A stretch of DNA of 64,000 nt from Sphingomonas sp. (GTDB lineage: Bacteria > Pseudomonadota > Alphaproteobacteria > Sphingomonadales > Sphingomonadaceae): the NCBI RefSeq assembly GCF_019746665.1, contig NZ_JAIERS010000017.1, positions 97,769 through 161,768 on the forward strand. Direction: 5' to 3'. Positions within the stretch are counted from its first letter, which is position 1. Every line of letters starts with the position of its first letter. The position numbers and the translations under genes were made by a program. The notes beneath the pieces are model-generated. The model was given only the letters and a program-made list of their open reading frames with translations, did not search any database and was not told where the DNA came from. This document shows positions 44,535 to 52,981 of the stretch, one piece after another.

Positions 44535-46001
44535 TTAGGCCCCCGTCTTCACCGCAAGCAATTGCGCCACCTTCGCCTTGAAGCGGCGCAGCGCCTCGCC
44601 CGACAGGCGTTGCAGCTCGCTATAGCTCACCGAGCGCGGGTTGACCGCGACGCCGCCGCGCCAGAGTTCGTAATGAAGGTGTGGGCCGGTCGAGAGCCCG
44701 GTCGAGCCGACATAGCCGATCACCTGGCCCTGGCTCACCCGCGTGCCGGGGTTGACCGCGATCCGGCTCATATGGCCATAGCCGCTCGCATAGCCGCCGC
44801 CATGGACGAGCTTCACGAAATTGCCATAGCCGCCGCTGCGCCCGGCGAAGGCGACCACCCCGTCCATCGCCGCGCGGATCGGCGCGCCATAGGGGGCGCC
44901 GATGTCGAGCCCCTTGTGCATCTTCATGATGCCGAGGATCGGGTGGAAGCGCACGCCGTAGTTGGAGGTGAGGCGGCCATCGACCGGCATCGCCATCTGG
45001 CCGCGACGCTCGCCGGTGCCCGTCGCGTCATACCAGCTCGCGCGGCCATCCTCGTCCCAGCGGACGAGCTGCACCTTGCGCCCGTCGCGCTCGAGCCCGG
45101 CATAGAGTAACTGGCCGAGCTGCACCTCGCCGGTCGCGGCGCGGGCGCGCTCGATGATGATGTCGAACACATTGTCCGAGCGCACATCGCTGCCGATCGA
45201 CAGCCTGGTGGCGAGCGCGCGGAGATAAGTCTCGACCGCCTTGGCCGGCGCCCCGGCGGCGCGCGCCGAGCGATAGAGGCTCTGGCCCACGATCCCGCGC
45301 AGGCGCAGCGGGGTGTTGTCGATCGCGATCGGCTGCGGCGTGACGACCAGCGCCCCGCCGACGCGGCTGACCGCGACGTTCAGATCGAAGCGCGCGCGGA
45401 ACGTCATCGCGTCGAGCGGACGCGGCACCTGCTTGTTGGGTCGGCGGCCCAGCGTGAGGTCGAGCTGGGTGCCGGGCTTCAGGCTCGAAAGCGGCACCGC
45501 GCGGGCGATGAGCGCGGTGACGTTCACCGCTTCCGCCCCGCCCACGCCGGCGCGTTGCAGCACGCGGGCGAAATCGTCGCCGGCGCCGAAGGTCGCGGTG
45601 CGTTCCTCGATCGGGCGCTCGGGGGTCTCGGCGAGCGGGCGGACGAGATCGTTCGCCGCCATCCGCCGGCCGCTGGTCGCGCCCCAGGCGAGCGGGGCGA
45701 TGGCCTGGCTGCGCGCCTCCTCCCAGTCGCTGCCGGCGAGCGGCGCGGGGGCGAGGCCGGGCATCGGCTCGAACCGCGGCATCAGGGTGTAAAGTCCGCC
45801 GATCAGCGCGGTGCAGGTGATGAGCCCGCGCCACCAATCACGCGTGCCGATGCGGCTGCCGAGATCGGGTGTCCAGTCGACATCGTGGAGCGCCGCGCGC
45901 AGTCGCTCGATCGGGGCCGGCGCCGCGACGGGCGCGCGCGCGAACGACAATGCCGCGGCGCCGCCGGCTGCCTGCAAGTCATGATCGCTGCGCAGGAACA
46001 A
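44535..46001 (-). CDS. M23 family peptidoglycan endopeptidase (LytM-type)
   Basis: A 488-residue protein. A membrane helix (WWRGLITCTALIGGLYTLMP) anchors it. The middle part looks like a LysM/OapA-like region (VLQRAGVGGAEAVNVTALI). The C-terminal LytM domain has HPILGIMKMHKGLDIGAPYGAPI with His and Asp zinc ligands and GPHLHYELW with the HxH motif. It cleaves peptide cross-bridges during growth or division. The start is uncertain: TTG 46001 (FLRSD, as in relatives) is chosen; TTG 46079 would add 26 residues. Confidence 0.87.
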   Translation of the reverse strand: MFLRSDHDLQAAGGAAALSFARAPVAAPAPIERLRAALHDVDWTPDLGSRIGTRDWWRGLITCTALIGGLYTLMPRFEPMPGLAPAPLAGSDWEEARSQAIAPLAWGATSGRRMAANDLVRPLAETPERPIEERTATFGAGDDFARVLQRAGVGGAEAVNVTALIARAVPLSSLKPGTQLDLTLGRRPNKQVPRPLDAMTFRARFDLNVAVSRVGGALVVTPQPIAIDNTPLRLRGIVGQSLYRSARAAGAPAKAVETYLRALATRLSIGSDVRSDNVFDIIIERARAATGEVQLGQLLYAGLERDGRKVQLVRWDEDGRASWYDATGTGERRGQMAMPVDGRLTSNYGVRFHPILGIMKMHKGLDIGAPYGAPIRAAMDGVVAFAGRSGGYGNFVKLVHGGGYASGYGHMSRIAVNPGTRVSQGQVIGYVGSTGLSTGPHLHYELWRGGVAVNPRSVSYSELQRLSGEALRRFKAKVAQLLAVKTGA

Positions 46002-46285
46002 AATTCGCCCCCGATTGTCGGCGCTGCCATGCGCCTGCTCCCGGAGCGGACGGTATTGGAGGCCAAAGACTAAAGTCAAATTAACCGGACGAAGCGAGCG
46101 ACTCGGCTGCGACGAGTGGTGGCGTGGAGAGGACGAAGCGCGTCAAGTGCCGCGTCGATGCTCGGGAAATCGCGCTTTTCAGCACCTTAAGGAGTCTTAC
46201 GGGGCAGGTTCGCGAACTTATCCCCGAACTTTTCGCCTCGAGCCCCGTTGCCATCGCGGGGCGCCGGGGCGACATTAGGGGCATC

Positions 46286-48781
46286 ATGCGTGCTTCCTCG
46301 CCGGTGACCGCCGTTCTGGGGCCGACCAACACCGGCAAGACCCATCTCGCCATCGAACGCCTGACCGGCCATTCGAGCGGGATGATCGGCTTCCCGCTGC
46401 GGCTGCTCGCGCGCGAGGTCTATGATCGCGTCGTGAAAGTGAAGGGCGCGAAGGAAGTCGCGCTGATCACCGGCGAGGAGCGCATCTGCCCGCCGGGCGC
46501 GCGCTGGTTCCTGTGTACCGCGGAATCTATGCCCCTCGACCGCGAGCTGGCGTTCGTCGCACTCGACGAGGCGCAACTGGGCGCGGACGCCGAGCGCGGC
46601 CATGTCTTCACCGATCGCCTGCTGCGCGCGCGGGGGCGGGAAGAGACGATGCTGCTCGGCTCGGAAAGCCTGCGCCCGATGGTCAAGGCTTTGCTGCCCA
46701 AGGCGGAGATCATCGGCCGACCGCGTTTTTCGACGCTCAGCTATGCCGGCGCGCGCAAGCTGTCGCGGCTGCCCAAGCGATCGGTGGTCGTCGCCTTCTC
46801 CGCCGAGGAGGTTTACGCCGTCGCCGAGATGCTGCGGCGGCTGCGCGGCGGGGCGGCGGTGGTGATGGGCGCGCTCTCGCCGCGCACGCGCAACGCCCAG
46901 GTCGCGATGTTCCAGGCGGGCGAGGTCGATTATCTGGTCGCGACCGATGCGATCGGCATGGGCCTCAACATGGATGTCGCCCATGTCGCCTTCGCCAGCT
47001 TGCGCAAGTTCGATGGCCGGCGCCAGCGTCGGCTGACCGTGGCGGAGATGGCGCAGATCGCCGGTCGCGCCGGGCGCCACCAGCGCGACGGCACGTTCGG
47101 CGCGCTGCACGAAGAAGGCCCGGGGGCGTTCAGGCCCGAGGAAGTGCTCGCGATCGAGCAGCACCGCTTCGCGCCGCTGGAGACACTTTACTGGCGCGAG
47201 GGCGACCCGAGCCTTGCCAGCATCGACGCGCTGATCGCCGATCTGGAGGCGCGCCCCGCCGATCCGGTGCTGCGCGCGGCGCCCGAGGCGATCGATCTCG
47301 CGGTGCTCAAGCGCTTGGCCGAAGAGGATTGGGTGCGCCAGCGCGCGCGGGGGCCGGCGATGGTAGCCCGGCTGTGGGCGGCGTGCGGGGTGCCCGATTT
47401 CAGGAAGCTCGGCGTCGAGCCGCATGGCCGCTTCGTCGCGCGGCTGTTCCAGCATCTGTCCGAGGGGCAGGGGCATATCCCGGCCGATTGGTTCGCGGGC
47501 GAGGTCGCGCGGCTCGACAATGTCGCTGGCGATGTCGAGACGATCGCCGGTCGGATCGCGGCGGCGCGCAGCTGGGCCTATATCGCCCACCGCGCCGATT
47601 GGCTCGCCGACCCCGCGCACTGGGCCGAGCGCACCCGCGCGCTGGAGGAGCGGCTGTCCGACGCGCTGCACGACCGCCTGCGCCAGCGCTTCGTCGACAA
47701 GCGCACGACGCTGCTGCTGCGCCAGATCGGCGCGGATGCGAATGCCTTGCCGGTGGTGATCGGGGAGCAGGGCGAAGTGCTGGTCGAGGAGCATGAGCTC
47801 GGCCGGCTGGAGGGGTTCCGCTTCACCGTCGCCGCCGATGCGCGCGCGGCGGACAAGCGCCTGCTGCTCGCCGCCGCCGAAAAACGCCTGGGGGCCGAGC
47901 GCGCGCGGCGCGGCGCGGCGCTCGCCGAGGCGGGGGATGACGCGGTCACGCTGCTCGCCGAGCCCGGCGCATCGCCCCGGCTGGGCTGGCAGGGGATCGA
48001 GGTGGCGCGGCTGCGCCCCGGCCCGGCGCTCACCCGGCCGCGCGTCGATCTCGACCGTGCGCTCGATTGCCTTGACCGGCCGTTGCGCGACCGGGTGCGC
48101 GCGCGGCTGGAGGAATGGCTCACGGCGCAACTCGCGCGCCACGCGCCGCCGCTCGCCGGGATCGCCGCGATCGCGCGCGATCCCGCCGCGCCCGCGCCGC
48201 TCCGGGTGGTGGCGGCGGCGCTCGATGGGGGCGCCGGCATCGCCGCGCGCGCGCCACTCGCCGAAAGCGTCGATGCGCTGAGCCCCGAGGATCGCAAGCG
48301 GCTGCGCGATGCGGGGGTGACGATCGGCGCGCTAGACTTGTTCGCGGGCGCGCTGCTCCGCCCCGGCCCGGCGCGCTGGCGTGCTGCGCTGATCGCCGCG
48401 CGCCACGACGCGCCGGTCGCCGAGACGCCGCCCTTGTCGGCGAGTGTCCTCCCGCGCGGCCAGCCGGTCGGCTCGCCGTGGCGCGATATCGGTGGCCAGT
48501 CGGTGCGGATTGATTTGGTCGAGCGCATCGCCCGCGCGGCGCATGACGCGCGGCGGGGGCGCACACCTTTCGCGCCCGATCCCGCGCTCGCCACGTCGAT
48601 CGGACTCAAGCCCGAAACCCTCGCCAAGCTGATGGCGCAGCTGGGCTTCAGCCCCGCGCCGCCCGACGAAGGGCAGCCACGCTGGCGCTGGCGTGGCCGG
48701 GCGCCTCGGGTCAAGGCACCTCCCGCCGTGCCGAGCGGCGCATTTGCCGGGCTCGCCGAGCTGGTCGCGCGCCGTGGCTGA
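46286..48781 (+). CDS. SUV3-type RNA/DNA helicase-related protein
   Basis: An 831-residue superfamily-2 helicase. Motif I AVLGPTNTGKTHLAIERL, motif II VALDEAQLGADAERGHV (DEAQ), and motif VI IAGRAGRHQRDGTFG match mitochondrial SUV3 and bacterial MgpS-like helicases. Alphaproteobacteria carry this long form with a variable C-terminus. The ATG at 46286 is preferred since motif I follows 11 residues later; a GTG at 46124 would add 54 unlike residues. It is coupled by 8 bases to the S4 gene. It probably unwinds structured RNA. Confidence 0.87.
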   Translation: MRASSPVTAVLGPTNTGKTHLAIERLTGHSSGMIGFPLRLLAREVYDRVVKVKGAKEVALITGEERICPPGARWFLCTAESMPLDRELAFVALDEAQLGADAERGHVFTDRLLRARGREETMLLGSESLRPMVKALLPKAEIIGRPRFSTLSYAGARKLSRLPKRSVVVAFSAEEVYAVAEMLRRLRGGAAVVMGALSPRTRNAQVAMFQAGEVDYLVATDAIGMGLNMDVAHVAFASLRKFDGRRQRRLTVAEMAQIAGRAGRHQRDGTFGALHEEGPGAFRPEEVLAIEQHRFAPLETLYWREGDPSLASIDALIADLEARPADPVLRAAPEAIDLAVLKRLAEEDWVRQRARGPAMVARLWAACGVPDFRKLGVEPHGRFVARLFQHLSEGQGHIPADWFAGEVARLDNVAGDVETIAGRIAAARSWAYIAHRADWLADPAHWAERTRALEERLSDALHDRLRQRFVDKRTTLLLRQIGADANALPVVIGEQGEVLVEEHELGRLEGFRFTVAADARAADKRLLLAAAEKRLGAERARRGAALAEAGDDAVTLLAEPGASPRLGWQGIEVARLRPGPALTRPRVDLDRALDCLDRPLRDRVRARLEEWLTAQLARHAPPLAGIAAIARDPAAPAPLRVVAAALDGGAGIAARAPLAESVDALSPEDRKRLRDAGVTIGALDLFAGALLRPGPARWRAALIAARHDAPVAETPPLSASVLPRGQPVGSPWRDIGGQSVRIDLVERIARAAHDARRGRTPFAPDPALATSIGLKPETLAKLMAQLGFSPAPPDEGQPRWRWRGRAPRVKAPPAVPSGAFAGLAELVARRG

Positions 48782-49064
48782 GGCGAGCCTCAGGATCGAC
48801 AAGTTCCTGTGGTTCGCCCGCCTCGCCAAGACGCGCGACGCGGCGCAAGCGGCGGCGGAGGCAGGGCAGATCCGGCTCGACGGGCGCCGGGTCGATCGTG
48901 CCCATGCACCCGTGCGGGTCGGCTCGGTGATCGCGCTGGTCCGTGGCGGCGCGGTGCGCGTGTTGCGGGTGGAGGCGCTTCCCACCCGGCGCGGCCCGCC
49001 CGCCGAGGCGGCCGCGCTCTACACCGATCTCGCCGGGATTGACGCCGCCCCGGGGCCGCAATAG
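48774..49064 (+). CDS. S4-domain RNA-binding protein (Hsp15-like)
   Basis: A 96-residue protein starting at GTG inside the helicase 3' end. The S4 domain is visible as SLRIDKFLWFARLAKTRDAAQAAAEAGQIRLDGRRVDRAHAPVRVG, where alpha-L motifs bind RNA. Hsp15 binds 50S subunits carrying nascent chains after heat shock. Coupling to the helicase fits an RNA-related unit. It is followed by fdxA after 36 bases. Confidence 0.9.
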   Translation: MAEASLRIDKFLWFARLAKTRDAAQAAAEAGQIRLDGRRVDRAHAPVRVGSVIALVRGGAVRVLRVEALPTRRGPPAEAAALYTDLAGIDAAPGPQ

Positions 49065-49100
49065 CAGGCATCGAATTGCTTTTTTCGGGGGGAGCCACCC

Positions 49101-49439
49101 ATGACCTATGTCGTCACCGATGCCTGCATCCGCTGTAAGTTCATGGACTGTGTGGAAGTGTGCCCGGTCGATTGCTTCTATGAAGGCGAGAATATGCTCG
49201 TCATCAATCCGAACGAGTGCATTGATTGCGGCGTGTGCGAGCCCGAATGCCCCGCCGAGGCGATCCTGCCCGACACCGAGAGCGGCCTCGAAAAATGGCT
49301 GGAACTCAACAACACCTATTCGGCGCAGTGGCCGAACATCACCCGCAAGCGCGAAGCCCCGGCCGACGCCGACGAGCATAAGGGCGAAAGCGGCAAGTTC
49401 GACAAATATTTCTCGGCAGAGCCCGGCCAGGGCGACTGA
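49101..49439 (+). CDS. fdxA: Seven-iron ferredoxin FdxA
   Basis: A 112-residue [3Fe-4S][4Fe-4S] ferredoxin: [19 protein letters not shown] and [16 protein letters not shown] hold the cluster Cys. The C-terminal tail ([22 protein letters not shown]) is the long alphaproteobacterial type. A GGGGGGAG ribosome binding site lies just upstream. The ferredoxin reductase at 37.7 kb is a plausible electron donor. A rho-independent terminator at 49462-49489 ends the transcript. Confidence 0.95.
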   Translation: MTYVVTDACIRCKFMDCVEVCPVDCFYEGENMLVINPNECIDCGVCEPECPAEAILPDTESGLEKWLELNNTYSAQWPNITRKREAPADADEHKGESGKFDKYFSAEPGQGD

Positions 49440-49461
49440 GCGCCCTTGAGAATGGAGCAGG

Positions 49462-49489
49462 AGGCCTCGGCGCGAGCTGGGGCCTTTTT
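49462..49489 (+). terminator. Terminator after fdxA
   Basis: Stem AGGCCTC/GGGGCCT with one G-T pair and a 10-base loop, followed by TTTTT, 22 bases after the fdxA stop. The next ~280 bases to carD contain no gene; an AT-rich part near 49560-49630 probably holds the carD promoter. Confidence 0.75.
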
Positions 49490-49596
49490 GCGATCCAGGC
49501 ATGCTGGCGAAGCCCATCCACCGTTGGTCGCGCGCACGGCGTCGCCCGGGAAACAACGTCGCGTTTTGAGCAATGTTGTGCCAAAATAAGCGTCAC

Positions 49597-49625
49597 AACA
49601 CTGGTAATTTTATTACGAGCGTGTT
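49597..49625. promoter_or_regulatory. Nested inverted repeat upstream of carD
   Basis: AACAC (49597-49601) pairs with GTGTT (49621-49625) and inside them GTAAT-TTT-ATTAC (49604-49616) forms a perfect hairpin. The area is AT-rich against a GC-rich background and lies about 150 bases before the carD ATG. It may be a regulator site or part of the promoter. Confidence 0.35.
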
Positions 49626-49771
49626 AAATGGGACTCGGACGGACCGGCGTTGCGATGCGCCGGCCGCGCGGAGACACGAAGCCACTTAACCCCCGAGCAG
49701 CGGTGCCCCGTTTTCGAACAGGAGCGCGCTTATCCCCGTCGGGGGCTCAGACCACGGAAAGGCTCTCAAGA

Positions 49772-50308
49772 ATGGCTGCCAAGGCGCTGTCCTTTGATGT
49801 CGGTGATTATGTCGTATACCCCAAGCATGGCGTTGGTCGCGTAATCGAGTTGCAGCGGCAGGAAATCGCCGGGATGCAACTGGAACTCTATGTGCTGCGC
49901 TTCGAAAAAGAGCGCATGACGTTGCGTGTGCCGACGAACAAGGCCGAAAGCGTCGGGATGCGCAAATTGTCCAGCGACAAGACGCTGAAGGAAGCGCTCG
50001 ACACGCTCACTGGCAAGCCGAAAATCAAGCGCACGATGTGGTCGCGCCGCGCCCAGGAATATGAGGCGAAGATCAACTCGGGAGACTTGGTCTCGATCGC
50101 CGAGGTGGTGCGCGATCTGTTCCGCGCCGACGATCAGCCCGAGCAGAGCTATTCCGAACGGCAGATTTTCGAAGCCGCGACCAGCCGCCTCGCGCGCGAA
50201 CTGGCGGCGATGGAGCAGGTGGACGAGCGCACCGCGCAGGCGAAGATCCTCGAAATCCTGCGCAAGGCCGCGGCGGTGCACAACAAGGACAAGGAAGCCG
50301 TCGCCTAA
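49772..50308 (+). CDS. CarD/CdnL family RNA polymerase-binding regulator
   Basis: A 178-residue protein. The N-terminal Tudor-like domain SFDVGDYVVYPKHGVGRVIELQRQEIAGMQLELYVLRFEKERMTLRVP binds RNA polymerase beta, and the C-terminal helical domain (KPKIKRTMWSRRAQEYEAKI) contacts promoter DNA. CdnL stabilises open complexes at rRNA and growth genes in alphaproteobacteria. The ATG at 49772 follows GGAAAGG; the upstream in-frame codons form a long untranslated leader, not protein. A terminator follows. Confidence 0.92.
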   Translation: MAAKALSFDVGDYVVYPKHGVGRVIELQRQEIAGMQLELYVLRFEKERMTLRVPTNKAESVGMRKLSSDKTLKEALDTLTGKPKIKRTMWSRRAQEYEAKINSGDLVSIAEVVRDLFRADDQPEQSYSERQIFEAATSRLARELAAMEQVDERTAQAKILEILRKAAAVHNKDKEAVA

Positions 50309-50334
50309 CCGCGACTCGGCTTGATCCGGCGATA

Positions 50335-50366
50335 ACGGCGGTGCCAGGCTTGGCGCCGCCGTTTTT
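50335..50366 (+). terminator. Terminator after carD
   Basis: A 12-base stem ACGGCGGTGCCA/TGGCGCCGCCGT with one G-T pair, four-base loop GGCT, then TTTTT. It stands 26 bases after the carD stop. Confidence 0.85.
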
Positions 50367-50389
50367 GCGCTTGGCGCCGGGGCGACGTG

Positions 50390-50410
50390 TGTGTTAGCTA
50401 ATCAATACAC
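50390..50410. promoter_or_regulatory. Shared promoter motif, copy 2 (DUF2807 operon)
   Basis: TGTGTTAGC-TAAT-CAATAC-AC stands 20 bases before the start of the first DUF2807 gene. It agrees at 18 of 21 positions with 25996-26016 near the DUF2157 promoter. It has GTGT/ACAC ends and an internal TTAGCTAA palindrome. It is a probable operator of one regulator. Confidence 0.45.
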
Positions 50411-50429
50411 GATCTTTCGGGAGAAACCG

Positions 50430-51110
50430 ATGCGACTCGCCTTGTTCGCCCCCCTCGCGCTGCTGGCCGCGACTCCGGCGCTCGCCCAGACCAGCCGCGA
50501 CTATCCGGTCGACGGGTTCCGCGCGGTCGAGTTGCGCGGGCCGCAGCGGGTGACCGTGCGCGTCGGCGGCGCCTTCGCGGTGCGGGCGAGCGGCACGGCG
50601 GCCGCGCTCGCCGATCTCGACATTCGGCGCGATGGCGACCGGCTGGTGATTCGCCGTACCCGCCAGGGCTGGGTGGACAAGCGCGACATCGCCCAGGTCG
50701 AGGTGACGCTCCCGGCGATCGAGCGTGCGAGCGTCAGCGGTTCGGGCGACATGACGGTCGACCGGGTGACCACCCCGCGCTTCGCCGCCGCCGTCGCCGG
50801 CTCGGGCGATCTGCGCATTGGCAGCCTCGCCACCCGCGACGCCGCGCTCTCGGTGAGTGGTTCGGGCGATCTGTGGGTCAGCGGTCGTGCCGACGCGGCG
50901 CAATTGAGCGTTACCGGATCGGGTGACTTGCACGGCGAACAGCTGACGCTCGCCCGCGCTCAGGCCTCGGTAACCGGCTCGGGCGATGTTCGCGCGCAGG
51001 TGCAGGGCAATGCGCAGGTCTCGCTGATCGGTTCGGGCGACATCGATCTCGGCGCGGGCGCGCGGTGCACCATCAGCAAGATGGGTAGCGGTTCGGTGCG
51101 ATGCGGTTGA
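50430..51110 (+). CDS. DUF2807 secreted beta-solenoid protein (paralogue 1)
   Basis: A 226-residue protein with a cleavable signal (MRLALFAPLALLAATPALAQ). The mature chain is a DUF2807 (putative auto-transporter adhesin, head GIN domain) protein. Six GSGD motifs recur at 18-20 residue spacing (SVSGSGDM, AVAGSGDL, SVSGSGDL, SVTGSGDL, SVTGSGDV, SLIGSGDI), which suggests a right-handed beta-solenoid. It ends RCTISKMGSGSVRCG with a Cys pair. The function is unknown. It heads a run of three paralogues. Confidence 0.85.
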   Translation: MRLALFAPLALLAATPALAQTSRDYPVDGFRAVELRGPQRVTVRVGGAFAVRASGTAAALADLDIRRDGDRLVIRRTRQGWVDKRDIAQVEVTLPAIERASVSGSGDMTVDRVTTPRFAAAVAGSGDLRIGSLATRDAALSVSGSGDLWVSGRADAAQLSVTGSGDLHGEQLTLARAQASVTGSGDVRAQVQGNAQVSLIGSGDIDLGAGARCTISKMGSGSVRCG

Positions 51111-51808
51111 TCGCGGGCGCGGCGCTCGCGCTGGCGCTTGGCGGCTGTGGGTCGTCGGTGGATCGCAATTTCGCGGTGAGCGGGTTCGACAGGGTACGCG
51201 TTATCGGCGGCGACCGGGTTGACGTGACGACAAGCGACTCCTTCGCCGTCGTCGCCCGTGGCCAGCGCGACGTGCTCGACCAGATCGAGGTGCGGCGCGA
51301 CGGCGGCACCTTGGTGATCCAGCGCCGGCGCGCGCCGCAGATGCATTGGAGCGGCTGGGGGTGGTGGCGCGCCTTCACCAGCGATCGGGCGCGGATCAAG
51401 GTAGCGCTGCCGCATCTCGCGGGCATCGCGACGCTCGGCGCGCCGCGCGTCGACGTTGACAAGGTAAGCGGCGATGCGTTCGAGGCGAAGATGGAAGGCG
51501 CCGGCCGGATCGATATCGACACGCTGGCGGTGCAGCGCGCGCGGTTCGACCTGGCGGGCGCGGGCGAGGTGCGTGCCGAGGGCCATGTCGCGCAGCTTGT
51601 CGGCCGACTGAAGGGCGCCGGCGAGTTGCAGATGAAGCGGTTGCACGCCGATGCGGCCGATATCGAGGTCGCCGGTGCCGGCCGGGTACGGGCGGCGGTC
51701 GATGGGCCGGCGCGGGTGGCGACGCTGGGCGCGGGCAGGGTCGATCTGGGCTCGAAGGCGCGCTGCACCATCACACGCGAGGGGATTGGCAAGGTGCGCT
51801 GCGGCTGA
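51101..51808 (+). CDS. DUF2807 lipoprotein (paralogue 2)
   Basis: A 235-residue protein with lipoprotein signal (RLIAGAALALALGGC) and the DUF2807 repeat pattern. The turn motif here is GAG rather than GSG (MEGAGRID, LAGAGEVR, LKGAGELQ, VAGAGRVR, TLGAGRVD). It ends RCTITREGIGKVRCG, the same Cys-pair tail as paralogue 1. It overlaps paralogue 1 by 10 bases, so they are coupled. It is probably a lipid-anchored envelope protein. Confidence 0.83.
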   Translation: MRLIAGAALALALGGCGSSVDRNFAVSGFDRVRVIGGDRVDVTTSDSFAVVARGQRDVLDQIEVRRDGGTLVIQRRRAPQMHWSGWGWWRAFTSDRARIKVALPHLAGIATLGAPRVDVDKVSGDAFEAKMEGAGRIDIDTLAVQRARFDLAGAGEVRAEGHVAQLVGRLKGAGELQMKRLHADAADIEVAGAGRVRAAVDGPARVATLGAGRVDLGSKARCTITREGIGKVRCG

Positions 51809-51847
51809 GGCGCTTGCGCCGAGCGGCGAGGCCAGCGACAAGGCCCT

Positions 51848-52534
51848 ATGCGCGCTCTGCTTCTCGCCCTGCTCCTCCCGCTCGCGCCCGCCCAGGCCGC
51901 CGAGCGCAGCTTCAGCGTCACCAGTTTCGAGCGGCTCCGGCTGGAAGGCCCGTTCGAGCTGCGGGTGAGCGTTGGCGGCCCGCCCAGCGCGCGCGCCGAA
52001 GCTGATCCCGCCACGCTCGAACGGCTGGTGTTGCAGCAGGACGGCACCACGCTGACGGTGCGGCTCGGCACCACGGGCTCGGCCGAGCGCTTCACCGCGC
52101 CGCGCCAGCCCCCTGTGATCACGCTGACGACCCCGGTACTACGGACGGCGACGGTGCTCGCCGGCGGGCGGCTCCGCGTCGGCGGGATGCGTGGTCAACG
52201 CCTCGATCTGGCGGTGAACGGCGCGGGGGCGCTGATCGCCGAGGGGGTGAGCACCGACATGCTCAACGCGGTACTGATCGGCAATGGCACGCTGACGGTG
52301 GCCGGCGACGGCGCGCGAACGACTCTGCTGGTCAACGGCAGCGGCACGCTCGACGCGGCGGCGCTGCGGGTCAGCGACCTGACCGTGCGGCTCGATGGCA
52401 ATGGCGAGGTCCGCGCCGCCGCCCGCTATACCGCGCGGATCGCCTCGGGCGGGCTGGGGCGGGTGAGTGTCAGCGGCAACCCCGCCTGTAAGGTAAGCCC
52501 GCCCGATAGCGCGCTGGTCCGCTGCGGGCGTTAA
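51848..52534 (+). CDS. DUF2807 secreted protein (paralogue 3)
   Basis: A 228-residue protein with a signal peptide (RALLLALLLPLAPAQAAE). The repeats use GAG/GNG/GSG turns (VNGAGALI, LIGNGTLT, VNGSGTLD, LDGNGEVR). The tail ACKVSPPDSALVRCGR keeps the paired cysteines. It starts 39 bases after paralogue 2. The third copy is the most diverged. The three likely act together at the envelope, but no partner is seen. Confidence 0.8.
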   Translation: MRALLLALLLPLAPAQAAERSFSVTSFERLRLEGPFELRVSVGGPPSARAEADPATLERLVLQQDGTTLTVRLGTTGSAERFTAPRQPPVITLTTPVLRTATVLAGGRLRVGGMRGQRLDLAVNGAGALIAEGVSTDMLNAVLIGNGTLTVAGDGARTTLLVNGSGTLDAAALRVSDLTVRLDGNGEVRAAARYTARIASGGLGRVSVSGNPACKVSPPDSALVRCGR

Positions 52535-52544
52535 GCTCCGGACC

Positions 52545-52943
52545 CTAAAGCAGCGCCAGCGACGCCAGTTCGCGCGCGAGCGCTGGTGGCAGGATCCCCT
52601 GCGCCGCGCCTTGCGCCAAATCGGCGGGGGCGTCGGCCGCCTCCAGATAGCGCCAGCCCTGATGCGCGCGCTTGGGCGCCGGGTGGACGATCCGCGTCTC
52701 GGCTCCAAGCAGGATCGCGACCCGGCCGCCCTCGGCCTCGCCAAAGCCCAGGATCGGGGTGCGCGCGACGAGCTGGTGCTTCATGATCCAAAAGAGCGAG
52801 CCCTTGCCGGCGATTTCGGCGTGGCGCTTGGGCAGATTGCGCGTGGTGAGCGCGATGCCGCCGCTTGCCGCGCGCTCGGCGAGCCGTTCCAGCAGATAGT
52901 CAAGGCTCGGCGCGCCGAACGCGACTTTGGTCAAATGGAGCAT
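52545..52943 (-). CDS. DUF1489 family protein
   Basis: A 132-residue alphaproteobacterial protein. The motifs LHLTKVAFGAPSLDYLLERL, TRNLPKRHAEI, GSLFWIMKHQLVAR and AHQGWRYLEAADAPADL match DUF1489. Its function is not known. It converges on the DUF2807 run with a 10-base gap and is read toward it; mgtE lies 38 bases away on the same strand. Confidence 0.86.
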   Translation of the reverse strand: MLHLTKVAFGAPSLDYLLERLAERAASGGIALTTRNLPKRHAEIAGKGSLFWIMKHQLVARTPILGFGEAEGGRVAILLGAETRIVHPAPKRAHQGWRYLEAADAPADLAQGAAQGILPPALARELASLALL

Positions 52944-52981
52944 AGCGGGGATTTAGGCGCGCGCGGTGCCCGGTTGAAGCC

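Noticed and set aside
46124..46285. GTG start 54 codons upstream for the helicase
   Set aside because: The extension has no family similarity, and motif I fits a start at 46286.
46187..48142. 651-codon frame opposite the SUV3-like helicase
   Set aside because: Arg/Gln-rich shadow of a protein with clear helicase motifs.
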